From: Fodinibius salsisoli
GTDB taxonomy: Bacteria; Bacteroidota; Rhodothermia; Balneolales; Balneolaceae
Direction of reading: 5' to 3'
NCBI RefSeq assembly: GCF_026229185.1
Contig: NZ_JAGGJA010000003.1
Location: 124,001-188,000, forward strand
Length of the DNA stretch: 64,000 nt
How positions within the stretch are numbered: position 1 is the first letter of the stretch; each line of letters starts with the position of its first letter. The notes under the pieces were generated by a model. That model was not told the origin of the DNA, did not search any database, and worked only from the letters and a program-made list of their open reading frames with translations. Shown here in pieces: positions 6,220-14,322 of this stretch. A program made the translations under genes and the position numbers.

Positions 6220-9209
6220 TTCAATAACAGCATTTTTTCGGTCAGCATTAGTTCATCCGTTACCAATCGATATAGGTAAATGCCGCTGGCTTGGTCTCCG
6301 GCATCCCATTCTACCTCATGCGTTCCTTCTGGAAAGGTATTATTAGTCAAAACTACCACCTTGCGGCCCAACAGATCAAAGACCTCCAGATGTACTTCTT
6401 TTGGCTCTGGCAGGCTGAATGAAATTGTAGTTGAGGCAATAAAGGGATTCGGATAATTGGGATGAAGCGTAACTTCATCAGGTTCGTATTCACTTATCTC
6501 GCTATTCAGGCTTAACTGGATAGCAAAGCGCGACTCCCTGTTCTCTTTCATCCGTCCCGTTGCAACCGGGGGTGAACTAAATGTAATCGGCTCCGGTGGT
6601 TGTAACTCCCCTTGCGGTTCTTTTTTGGATTTATCTTCAGTAGAGCTTTCAACTACAGATTTAGCCATAGATGAAGGAGTTTGGAACTTGAAGGTATATT
6701 CTTTTCCCTCCCTCATCGATATGTTTTGCTTTGTTTTATGGTCTACAAGCGTTGGATAGACCTTCTCTGGCCATTTTTGGGAAATCTTCCATTTCAAAGT
6801 AAAAGTATCATCAATTGGCTCTCCTTCCTCAGCTCCACCCACATACAATGGAAAAGAAACTTCTTGCTCTAATTCTGAAGGTACACTGTTGATGACCAGC
6901 GGATGATGTGCCTCATCTTTTGACGAGGTAAAAAGCGCCAGCCAGGTATCATTCATGGGTTTCAATCTGTAAGCATCACCCGGATCTTCTCCCAATCTCC
7001 CCTGCTCTTTTAATGAGATAAAACTCTTGGTGCTCAGCTCACCAGACTCCAATTTAAGTTCCAAGGTGGCATTCTGACCATTCCAATTATCATTAGATTT
7101 GGCTGCGCTGGACCCAACGAACGAGCCGCCAGTTGTTTTTACATCATCAGAAAATGCTAATACAGGATTGTCGTTGTTGGCTCGTACCCAAAACGATTGG
7201 AAAGGCGCTATCAAGCCGTCACCAAGCGAGCCTACCGTACCGTCCCATACCAAATAATCTCCATTTCCGGCATTGGCTTCCGGATCCCACACATAGATAG
7301 TGTTATCCATATTGGTCTTGGTCCAGCCCGGGTGGTCCCAATCAAGCGTAGCTGTTGTGGGATTACCCACCAAATTCCAGCCTTCATCAGCTTCGTTTAT
7401 ATCAATCCAGGGTTCATTTTGCTGGGGAGCCCCGGCGTCACGTTCAGTAAAACTCACGTCAAATGAGAAGGTACCTCCACTAAAGCTGTATTCAAGGCCG
7501 GTAGCGGTTAGGGTAATGGGAAGCACATCGCTATAATTTGTGGATTGATCCGGTCGCTCTGCCCCATTGAATACATAGTGGAAGTAACCGCGTCCGCCTG
7601 CTACACTGTTTGTAATATTCTCAGGTTGTCGCCAGCCTTGCAGGGTTGTTCCCGCATCCGTTTCGTCAAACCACAGTAAATTGGATTGAAGATTAGCAAA
7701 ATCAGAACCCGTAAAGCCTTGAGTCACAAACCCATTAAATAAGTCGGAGTAACTGGTATTTACCGGAGAGGTAACCATCCGCCATCCTTTACTACCATCC
7801 ATCGTTTTTTGCATTTGTACTTCTCCATTTGTGGAAACAATACCACTATTATCAACTACAAGGCTGCTTCCTGGTGGCATCGTAAAAGTTCCATTTTCCA
7901 GGTTCAGTTGACCATCAATAATATGGTCTCCCAGTGCTGTTACCCCGTTGGTGTTGTTTATTGTAAAGTTGTTGACTGTCGTTGGCAGGATATTGCCCGT
8001 ACTCTGTGCCTGACTGCCATTATAGGTATAATTTGCTTCTGTGCTGAAGGAACGGTTTCCGCTCACTTGTATATTCCCGGTATTTCCTGAACTGCTAATA
8101 CCAGCCGAAGATCCGATGCCAAGGGTTCCGCCCGGTTCAAGGGTGAAGTCGCCACTTCCGCTTAGCACATGAGATCCTGTTTGCAGGATACCGGTATCTT
8201 TAATCCGTATCCATTCATTACTGGTAACACCTTCTGTGAAAGAAACCGTGTGGTTGGAACCGATAATCGTCGTATTATCAGCTGCAGGTGCTACTGATAT
8301 GGGATCACCACTATGCGTATCGCTATAGGTCCATGTATCTGTTTCGCCCCAGTTCCCTGTTTGTCTGCTGTATAACGTAGTTGGGAGCTCATAGGTAACA
8401 ACCACACGGCCATTGGCACCATCGCCGCCCGCAGCTGGACTTAATCCTAATGAGGCAAGACCATTGCGTGCACCGCTGCCACCGCCACCCCATTCTTCTC
8501 CTGGATTTCCATCAGCAGATGAAACAAGCCCCGATGCAGGTGCATTTGCCCCATCCCCTCCACCTTGGGAGCCACCTGTCCCACCTGTAGCTCCTGTAGC
8601 ATTGCCACCATTACTTGTTGAACCAGCGCCACCTCCGCCACCGGCTTCGCCATTGCCCCCTACAAATATCTGATCTCCTTCTGAATCTTCTTCTGTACCA
8701 CCAGCGGCATTGTTATTAGTTGAAGCACTGCTTGGGCCACCTGAACCACCTGCCGCTGCGACTAATGGACCAGAACCAAACAATGATGTTCCCCCAGCTG
8801 ATCCATCAAAATCTCCTTCAGGCCCTCCGGCACCGCCTGCCCCCACAACAATTGGGAAAGATGATCCGGAAGTTACTGATAATTCACTTCGTACATAGGC
8901 ACCTCCGCCACCACCCCGGGCGGCAACGCCCAATGCTAAAAGACTTGATACTCCTCCTCCGCCACCGCCACCTCCCCAAGCTTCTACAGTAATGGTTGTT
9001 ACACCAGCTGGAACAGTAAAGGTATCATCAGCAAGGTATTCGCAGGTAATTGTACCGTTCTCTTCAGAGCAATCCGTTTGAGCTAAAAGACTATCCTTGG
9101 GTATTATAACTAACAGAGTTGTCCCTAAACAGTAGAAAAAGCCAACAGGGTTCGATATAGATTTATATTCAAGAAAGGAATGAAATAACTTATAAACCCT
9201 TTGTGCCAT
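6216..9209 (-). CDS. Glycine-rich surface protein with T9SS sorting domain; possible pilus-tip adhesin
   Basis: First gene of the pilus locus. Seen: N-terminal membrane-targeting segment (FFYCLGTTLLVIIPKDSLLAQ); a glycine-rich domain at about 60-275 that begins DDTFTVPAGVTTITVEAWGG, with many GGGG runs, ending GRVVVTYEL; a middle beta-rich region with DNTTIIGSNHTVSF and repeated GxGDFTLEPGGTLGIG-type strands; then large Trp-rich domains; and a C-terminal T9SS type A sorting domain over the last 85 residues or so (HPNYPNPFIASTTISFSL, then VFDLLGRKV and GIYLYRLV). Such glycine-rich domains occur in surface and phage-tail adhesins. T9SS export would bypass an usher, so whether this protein is part of the fibre is uncertain. 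Confidence 0.72.
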   Translation of the reverse strand: MAQRVYKLFHSFLEYKSISNPVGFFYCLGTTLLVIIPKDSLLAQTDCSEENGTITCEYLADDTFTVPAGVTTITVEAWGGGGGGGGVSSLLALGVAARGGGGGAYVRSELSVTSGSSFPIVVGAGGAGGPEGDFDGSAGGTSLFGSGPLVAAAGGSGGPSSASTNNNAAGGTEEDSEGDQIFVGGNGEAGGGGGAGSTSNGGNATGATGGTGGSQGGGDGANAPASGLVSSADGNPGEEWGGGGSGARNGLASLGLSPAAGGDGANGRVVVTYELPTTLYSRQTGNWGETDTWTYSDTHSGDPISVAPAADNTTIIGSNHTVSFTEGVTSNEWIRIKDTGILQTGSHVLSGSGDFTLEPGGTLGIGSSAGISSSGNTGNIQVSGNRSFSTEANYTYNGSQAQSTGNILPTTVNNFTINNTNGVTALGDHIIDGQLNLENGTFTMPPGSSLVVDNSGIVSTNGEVQMQKTMDGSKGWRMVTSPVNTSYSDLFNGFVTQGFTGSDFANLQSNLLWFDETDAGTTLQGWRQPENITNSVAGGRGYFHYVFNGAERPDQSTNYSDVLPITLTATGLEYSFSGGTFSFDVSFTERDAGAPQQNEPWIDINEADEGWNLVGNPTTATLDWDHPGWTKTNMDNTIYVWDPEANAGNGDYLVWDGTVGSLGDGLIAPFQSFWVRANNDNPVLAFSDDVKTTGGSFVGSSAAKSNDNWNGQNATLELKLESGELSTKSFISLKEQGRLGEDPGDAYRLKPMNDTWLALFTSSKDEAHHPLVINSVPSELEQEVSFPLYVGGAEEGEPIDDTFTLKWKISQKWPEKVYPTLVDHKTKQNISMREGKEYTFKFQTPSSMAKSVVESSTEDKSKKEPQGELQPPEPITFSSPPVATGRMKENRESRFAIQLSLNSEISEYEPDEVTLHPNYPNPFIASTTISFSLPEPKEVHLEVFDLLGRKVVVLTNNTFPEGTHEVEWDAGDQASGIYLYRLVTDELMLTEKMLLLK

Positions 9210-9293
9210 ACTCTCTATCTTTTAAGTGCTTCAGGTTATAATAAGTATTCTATTAAATTTATAGAAAAATACCTAATAAAAACTTAAGCATTC

Positions 9294-9351
9294 ATCTTAT
9301 ACTAATACAATCTATTCTATGGTTTTATCCATGAATAAATAGATATAAGAT
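9294..9351. repeat. Imperfect inverted repeat upstream of the pilus locus
   Basis: Outer arms ATCTTATA (9294-9301) and TATAAGAT (9344-9351) enclose a second imperfect stem, TCTATTCTATGG at 9311-9322 against CCATGAATAAATAGA at 9329-9343. It lies 85-142 bp before the first pilus-locus ATG and about 100 bp after the peroxiredoxin stop. It could be an operator, a 5' UTR structure or a weak AT-rich terminator for the upstream gene. Confidence 0.4.
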
Positions 9352-9447
9352 CGATTTTTGTATGTTATTCCACTTATTTATTAGTGAGGCAAGATACCTT
9401 AGTCGTCATTAAAAGATATAAGTTTCTCTCCCTTAGGCTTATCTTAT

Positions 9448-9915
9448 TTAGTGTCTGGATAGGATACGCTGTATTGCCTTAAAGTCGGGTAGATCATCGG
9501 AGTCTTCTAAAATCTCCTGATGTCGTACTATGCCCTCCCTGTCAATTATAAAACTGGCCCGCTTAGCAACGTCTTTCATCCCATAGTAATCCTCATATAG
9601 CACATTGTACTCTTTGGATACTTTTTTGTTAAAGTCACTGAGCAAGGTAAAATTAAGATTTTCAGCTTTTTTAAAAGCTCTTAAGGTGAAAAAGCTATCC
9701 ACGCTTATGCCAATCACTTTCGCATCTAAGGCGTTATACAATTTCATATTGTCACGGATGGCACAAACTTCTTGGGTGCATACCCCCGAAAATGCAAGTG
9801 GGAAAAATAGCAAGACAACCTTCTGGCGTCCTTTGAAATCACTTAGAGAAACAATATCTCCCTGGGTATTTTGTAGACTAAAGTCTGGGGCTTTGGGGGA
9901 GTTTTCTTCTTTCAT
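9448..9915 (-). CDS. Peroxiredoxin (AhpC/TSA, AhpE/BCP-like)
   Basis: Thiol peroxidase that reduces hydrogen or alkyl peroxides in the cytoplasm. Seen: thioredoxin-fold start APDFSLQNTQGDIVSLSDFKG; active-site block FFPLAFSGVCTQEVCAIRD with the peroxidatic Cys at about residue 46 and a second Cys at 51; then VIGISVDSFFTLRAFKKAE and SFIIDREGIVRHQEI. 155 aa is typical. The PLAFSGVCTxE form is closest to the AhpE/1-Cys-like branch rather than classic PxxxTPGCTxE BCP. No signal peptide. It is separated from the pilus locus by 238 bp and sits 17 bp downstream of a membrane-protein gene on the same strand. Confidence 0.88.
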   Translation of the reverse strand: MKEENSPKAPDFSLQNTQGDIVSLSDFKGRQKVVLLFFPLAFSGVCTQEVCAIRDNMKLYNALDAKVIGISVDSFFTLRAFKKAENLNFTLLSDFNKKVSKEYNVLYEDYYGMKDVAKRASFIIDREGIVRHQEILEDSDDLPDFKAIQRILSRH

Positions 9916-9932
9916 GTAGCTAAAAAGTAATA

Positions 9933-10541
9933 TTAGTACTTATGGGCCAACTTATACCCAATAACGGTGGTAACTATAGCAGCTGATAATATTAACTGCC
10001 ATATCCAAAATAATGAACTGCTAAAAGCACCTATGGTCCAATAGAGGATGTAGCAAATCAGGAATAAAATGACCCCGGCAAGGATCGTAGTATATTTTTT
10101 GACCCGGTAGGTGTAAATACCATACATCATTAGGGCAACAAGCAGTGCCCCGGCCTGATAAAGAAAGAATAACCATTCTCTTAATACGGTGCTATTTAAA
10201 ACAAAAAAATAAGAGATGATGATAAAGAAAGGTAAAGCTGTATAGACCATCGGAAATTGGGCAAAAACAGGCTTTGACTGCCTTATAAATACCGCTAACG
10301 AACTTAATATAAAAGCGAGACAAATTAAGTGCCCCCATTCCACTATAAATTCAACAACAGTTAATACGGCAGGGGTCTCAAAGAGGTTGCCAATAAATAC
10401 CGTAGACTGCATGAATGTAAACAAGCAGGCTGCTATAGTCAGTCCCAGAAACTTGAGCCTTCCCCTGCCCCGGGCAAATTTGATGAGTTCAAATGCCGCG
10501 TATCCTCCTACTAAGGTAAGTAAACCGTCAACCCAGAGCAT
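9933..10541 (-). CDS. Multi-pass membrane protein of unknown function
   Basis: I do not recognise the family. The 202-aa protein is almost entirely hydrophobic, with about six to seven predicted transmembrane helices separated by short basic loops (ARGRGRLKF near residues 24-32, YRVKKYTT near 145). No catalytic motif is visible. The arrangement of short helices resembles small 7TM proteins of unknown function common in the Bacteroidota. It starts 9 bp after the DinB-like gene and ends 17 bp before the peroxiredoxin gene, so co-transcription is likely. Confidence 0.6.
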   Translation of the reverse strand: MLWVDGLLTLVGGYAAFELIKFARGRGRLKFLGLTIAACLFTFMQSTVFIGNLFETPAVLTVVEFIVEWGHLICLAFILSSLAVFIRQSKPVFAQFPMVYTALPFFIIISYFFVLNSTVLREWLFFLYQAGALLVALMMYGIYTYRVKKYTTILAGVILFLICYILYWTIGAFSSSLFWIWQLILSAAIVTTVIGYKLAHKY

Positions 10542-10550
10542 TGAATGTAT

Positions 10551-11120
10551 TTAAGAGTTATTATCAGCAGAATTTTCCTGGTTTTGCCTTTTGCGGCGTT
10601 GTTCTATTTCTCTCTTGTTTTCTTGTTCTTTGCCAAAAATCATGACCTGATTCGCAATTTCTTTTAGCTTAGCCCGCTCAAAACGAATCATCTTTTGGGC
10701 AAAAGCAAACAATAATAATTGTTTCTTATCTTTATAAACAACTGTCTCCCAATCGATTAATGATATATTTTTAATGGCATTGACAAGTCCAGCACGGTGC
10801 TTTGATATCTTTCGAAGTACTTTCTGGATATCTTCAACCTCTTCTTCAACTTCAAAACTTTCTTCAAAGTGGGTAAAGTTTTCCAAGTGTGTGGGTCGCT
10901 TGTTGTCTACGGCTGCTTCAAGGATTGGGCGAAAATAGGAGGTTTGAGCATGGTCAATGAGCAGCAAAAGCTCTGCAATTGAACGTTTACCGGGTGCGCT
11001 TTCATTGTAGGGAATATTATCGATTACGTACTGCATTGCATCGGCCTCATCCTGTAAGTAAGAGGCATCTTCAATGAGTTGATTCACCTGATCTTGGGAA
11101 ATCTCTTTATCGGTCATCAT
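10551..11120 (-). CDS. DinB-like four-helix protein, probably degenerate
   Basis: A 189-aa, helix-rich, charged cytoplasmic protein. The layout (an early helix with LLLIDHAQTSYFRPIL, a long acidic linker, a second pair of helices, a final LLLFAFAQKMIRFERAKLKEI helix) resembles DinB/YfiT-type bundles, which normally bind a metal through three histidines. Only the histidine in the first helix is visible; the positions in the last helix are Phe/Ala and Arg. The C-terminal tail is Lys/Arg/Gln/Asn-rich (about residues 165-189). It lies 11 bp downstream of nuoI. Assignment is moderate; a catalytic role is doubtful. Confidence 0.5.
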   Translation of the reverse strand: MMTDKEISQDQVNQLIEDASYLQDEADAMQYVIDNIPYNESAPGKRSIAELLLLIDHAQTSYFRPILEAAVDNKRPTHLENFTHFEESFEVEEEVEDIQKVLRKISKHRAGLVNAIKNISLIDWETVVYKDKKQLLLFAFAQKMIRFERAKLKEIANQVMIFGKEQENKREIEQRRKRQNQENSADNNS

Positions 11121-11131
11121 CTATATATCTC

Positions 11132-11830
11132 TTACCGTGCCCAGGAAGATTGTGCTTCTACATTGTCATTATGCTTTTGTTGTTCGAGCATTTCAACCAA
11201 TGAAAGCCCTGAGTTGAATTCACGGTCTCGATCTCTGACGGAGTGGATATTATTTTCTTCCTGAAAATCCCAAAACTGACCAAACTGATTGTTTTTATAT
11301 TCTCGGAGAAAGTCTAATCGTTCTTGGAGGTCTTCTTTGGGAACCAGCAGTCGCTGTTTATCATAGATGGCTTCTTCCCGAGACTCAAAGACAATATCAT
11401 AGTCTTTGCTCATCACAATAGCTTCTTCTGGACAGACCTCTTCGCAATAACCGCAATAAATACAGCGCAGCATATTGATCTCAAAAAAGTCAGGATAACG
11501 TTCTTTGGGATCCTCAGCCTCCTCATTAGCCTGCATGCTAATTGCCAGCGGTGGGCAGGCTCTGGCGCAAAGTCCACAGGCTACACAACGTTCCTTATCA
11601 CCATCTTCAACCAATACCGGCCGACCTCTGAAAATTGACGGGGGATCCCACTTTTCTTCCGGGTACTCCAGCGTAACGGTTGGTTGGAACATCTGCTTAA
11701 AGGTATACCAGAGTGCTTTAAAAATTTCAGGCAGATATAAATTTTCTAAAAAAGAAAGATCACGTTCACGCTCAAAATTTTTATTTAGCGCATTAGCCCG
11801 TGGTTGTTCTAAGTTCTGTGGTGTAGGCAT
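11132..11830 (-). CDS. nuoI: NADH-quinone oxidoreductase subunit I (NuoI-like ferredoxin)
   Basis: Peripheral-arm subunit of respiratory complex I carrying two [4Fe-4S] clusters that relay electrons towards quinone. Seen: an N-terminal amphipathic region; [28 protein letters not shown] with a full CxxCxxCxxxCP; and [17 protein letters not shown] with the second CxxCxxCxxxCP, then an acidic C-terminal extension to 232 aa, longer than the 160-180 aa of typical NuoI. No other nuo genes lie nearby, so it is detached from the main complex I operon, or else is a NuoI-like ferredoxin. It is followed closely by the DinB-like gene. Confidence 0.85.
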   Translation of the reverse strand: MPTPQNLEQPRANALNKNFERERDLSFLENLYLPEIFKALWYTFKQMFQPTVTLEYPEEKWDPPSIFRGRPVLVEDGDKERCVACGLCARACPPLAISMQANEEAEDPKERYPDFFEINMLRCIYCGYCEEVCPEEAIVMSKDYDIVFESREEAIYDKQRLLVPKEDLQERLDFLREYKNNQFGQFWDFQEENNIHSVRDRDREFNSGLSLVEMLEQQKHNDNVEAQSSWAR

Positions 11831-11920
11831 CTGTTTGCTGTTAAAAAATATGGTTATGACTGAGCTTAATTGCTTCGGAAAAATAACTGATTCAATGATT
11901 CACGTCAAAGGTTAAATCAT

Positions 11921-13228
11921 TTATTTCTTTTTAAATGTCATTGTTATTGGAACTCCTTCAAATCCGTACTTCTGGCGTATCTTGTTAGCTATATAACGAC
12001 GATAATTGGCAGGAAGTTCTTCCGGAATGTTCATAAAGAATTTAAATACCGGGGGATTCGACTTTACCTGTGTGCCATATTTAATTTTCAATGGTACTCC
12101 CCTCCTGATCGGAAGCTGTTTCTCTTTAAGGATTTTTTTCAGGAAGTTATTCAAGTCTGGCGTACTTATAGTCCTCTTCCGCTCTTCGAGCACCTTCTGA
12201 GCTACAGAAATAACTCTGTGGATACGTTGGCCGCTCAGCGCGGAAGTAGACACAATAGGCACATAATCCATGGTAGGCATTCGGCTATACACATATTCTT
12301 CGAACTCTTTGTGCAAATTTGTGTCTTTGTCGGGTACCAGATCCCACTTATTCAGTACGATGACAATTCCCTTATTATACTTCTCTGCTTCCCGCAAAAT
12401 ATGCTTATCCTGGGCTTCAAAACCACGCATGGCATCTAACATCAAAATAGCAACATCGCACTCTTTAAGTGCCCGATCTGTGCGTACCGTACTGTAAAAC
12501 TCAATATTCTCTTTCACTTTGCGCTTTTTACGGAGCCCCGCAGTGTCGATCAGAATATAATCTTTACCGTCATAGGTAAGCTTACTGTTAATCGAATCGC
12601 GCGTGGTGCCCGGGATATCTGTGACGATGCACCGTTCATCCTTAAGCAAAGCATTCACGAAGCTGCTTTTACCTACATTAGGGCGGCCGACAACAGCCAG
12701 TTTAGGGGTCTTCGATTCCGACTCCTCTTGCTCTTCAGGCAGTAAGTTGACCAGCTCATCCAACAAGTCGCCGGTTCCACGGCCGTTAATAGCCGATACA
12801 GGATAAAGCTTGTCAAAACCCAGGGCATAAAACTCTGTGGCATTAAGGGTGCGTTCATCATTGTCTGCTTTGTTGGGCACTAAAAGCACCGGCTTTTCCT
12901 GCTTTCGCAGAAGCTGTGCTACCGCTTGATCCAAGCTCGTAATACCGCCTTCGGTATCAACGACAAAGAGAATGACATCAGACTCTTCAAGGGCAATGTG
13001 CACCTGTTCACGGATACCGGCAATCATAATATCCGTTTCATCAGGCAGATATCCTCCCGTATCGATGACATTAAATTTGCGTCCATTCCAAAAAGATTCG
13101 CCATAGTGACGATCCCTTGTAACGCCGTACTGGTCGCCTACGATGGCTTTTCGGCTGCCAACGAGACGATTAAAAATAGTGGACTTACCTACGTTGGGTC
13201 GTCCTACAATTGAAACTACCGGGAGCAT
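11921..13228 (-). CDS. der: Ribosome-assembly GTPase Der (EngA)
   Basis: Essential GTPase for 50S ribosomal subunit maturation. Seen: two tandem Ras-like GTPase domains, the first with GRPNVGKSTIFNRL and DTGGYLP, the second with GRPNVGKSSFVNALL, DIPGTTRD and DTAGLRKK plus NKWDLVPD, and a C-terminal KH-like domain ending in a basic tail (ITMTFKKK). I start it at the ATG at 13228, giving MLPVVSIVGRPNVGKS with AAGGA upstream and a normal length of 435 aa; a GTG 39 bp further upstream would add 13 residues not expected in the family. It is transcribed divergently from the small membrane-protein gene at 13312. Confidence 0.95.
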   Translation of the reverse strand: MLPVVSIVGRPNVGKSTIFNRLVGSRKAIVGDQYGVTRDRHYGESFWNGRKFNVIDTGGYLPDETDIMIAGIREQVHIALEESDVILFVVDTEGGITSLDQAVAQLLRKQEKPVLLVPNKADNDERTLNATEFYALGFDKLYPVSAINGRGTGDLLDELVNLLPEEQEESESKTPKLAVVGRPNVGKSSFVNALLKDERCIVTDIPGTTRDSINSKLTYDGKDYILIDTAGLRKKRKVKENIEFYSTVRTDRALKECDVAILMLDAMRGFEAQDKHILREAEKYNKGIVIVLNKWDLVPDKDTNLHKEFEEYVYSRMPTMDYVPIVSTSALSGQRIHRVISVAQKVLEERKRTISTPDLNNFLKKILKEKQLPIRRGVPLKIKYGTQVKSNPPVFKFFMNIPEELPANYRRYIANKIRQKYGFEGVPITMTFKKK

Positions 13229-13311
13229 GTGGATTTTATTCCTTATATTCGATATTGTTTTAGTCACGGGGAAAATAAAGAATTAACTGCTTAAAGTAGA
13301 GCATAAACTCC

Positions 13312-13551
13312 ATGTTACATACCTTTTACAATAATTTTGGTTTTTTAGGATCTATTTCGATCGCTTTTATCATTTTTATAACGTTTATTTTTTGGTTAGC
13401 GGGTGTAGCTGGTATTTCTCAACTAAAAAGCAGCACTACGAAAAAAACCAAGCTGTTCTTTTCGATTATCTTCCCTCCTTATCCAATTATATGGTTACTG
13501 TGGGATATTTATTCACAAAACCAATTCATGAAAGAAGGCAATATTGACTAA
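13312..13551 (+). CDS. Small two-helix membrane protein
   Basis: A 79-aa protein with two hydrophobic segments (GFLGSISIAFIIFITFIFWL and LFFSIIFPPYPIIWLLW) joined by a short basic loop (SSTTKKTK). It has an ATG start and sits divergently from der with 83 bp between the two starts. I do not recognise a family; the layout is like small membrane proteins of unknown function. It is probably a real gene because the frame is open, the composition fits a membrane protein and it fills the gap before tdk. Confidence 0.55.
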   Translation: MLHTFYNNFGFLGSISIAFIIFITFIFWLAGVAGISQLKSSTTKKTKLFFSIIFPPYPIIWLLWDIYSQNQFMKEGNID

Positions 13552-13671
13552 AATCCCCTGGGCTTTCTCTTTTCTTTTCCGCCGGCCTCCATTCATTCTT
13601 TTTATTTTTGATGATACACAGATATATTCCAAGCTTTAACGGGCATATTCGTAATTTTCAGAAGAACATTT

Positions 13672-14322
13672 ATGCTTAATGAACCGTCATTTGTACCTCA
13701 GCAGATTGGATGGATCGAAGTGGTCTGCGGGGGCATGTTTAGTGGTAAGACCGAAGAACTGATCCGGCGGGCTAAACGAGCTCATATAGCTGGCCAAAAG
13801 GTCGTTATAGTGAAGCCTAAAGTGGACAACCGCTACAGTGAAGAAGACATTGTCTCGCACAACGAAAATACCCTTCCCGGCCTGGTGGTCGATACTGCCG
13901 ACCAGATGGTATTGCTAACGGGCGATGCCCAGGTGGTCTGTATTGATGAAGCCCAGTTTTTTGATAATCAGCTTATTAATGTAGCCAACACCCTGGCCAA
14001 CGATGGTAAAAGAGTCATCATCGCAGGATTAGACATGGACTTTGAGGGGCAACCCTTTGAGCCGATGCCGCAATTGTTAGCCATTGCCGAATATGTTACG
14101 AAACTGCATGCAGTCTGTTCAGAAAGTGGAACGATGGCACACTACTCGCAACGAGTGGTCGAGAATAAAGGTCGTCTTTTAGTCGGAGAGACGGATGCCT
14201 ATGAGCCCCGCGCCCGGCATTGCTTCCGCCCTCCTGTTGATAAGCGTAAAGGCACACCGATCGCCCCCCTTTCCGATTCTGATTCCAATAAATCCAATAC
14301 AAATAAGAGGAATTCTTCATAA
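13672..14322 (+). CDS. tdk: Thymidine kinase (type II, TK1-like)
   Basis: Phosphorylates thymidine with ATP in pyrimidine salvage. Seen: P-loop [18 protein letters not shown] at about residues 20-37; the DE motif [10 protein letters not shown] at 88-97; [12 protein letters not shown]; and the lasso/thymidine-binding region [15 protein letters not shown]. The zinc site normally has CxxC plus CxxC/H; here C149 and C184 remain but the partners read Ser152 and Ala181, so two of the four ligands are absent. The C-terminal tail after residue 185 is Ser/Asn/Lys-rich. Its stop shares one base with the start of the nucleoside transporter gene (TAATG), tying uptake and phosphorylation together. Confidence 0.92.
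   Translation: MLNEPSFVPQQIGWIEVVCGGMFSGKTEELIRRAKRAHIAGQKVVIVKPKVDNRYSEEDIVSHNENTLPGLVVDTADQMVLLTGDAQVVCIDEAQFFDNQLINVANTLANDGKRVIIAGLDMDFEGQPFEPMPQLLAIAEYVTKLHAVCSESGTMAHYSQRVVENKGRLLVGETDAYEPRARHCFRPPVDKRKGTPIAPLSDSDSNKSNTNKRNSS

Noticed and set aside
8413-8992. Two or three overlapping proline/alanine-rich frames on the plus strand opposite the glycine-rich protein gene
   Set aside because: They are complements of the glycine codons; no start region, domain or neighbour supports them.
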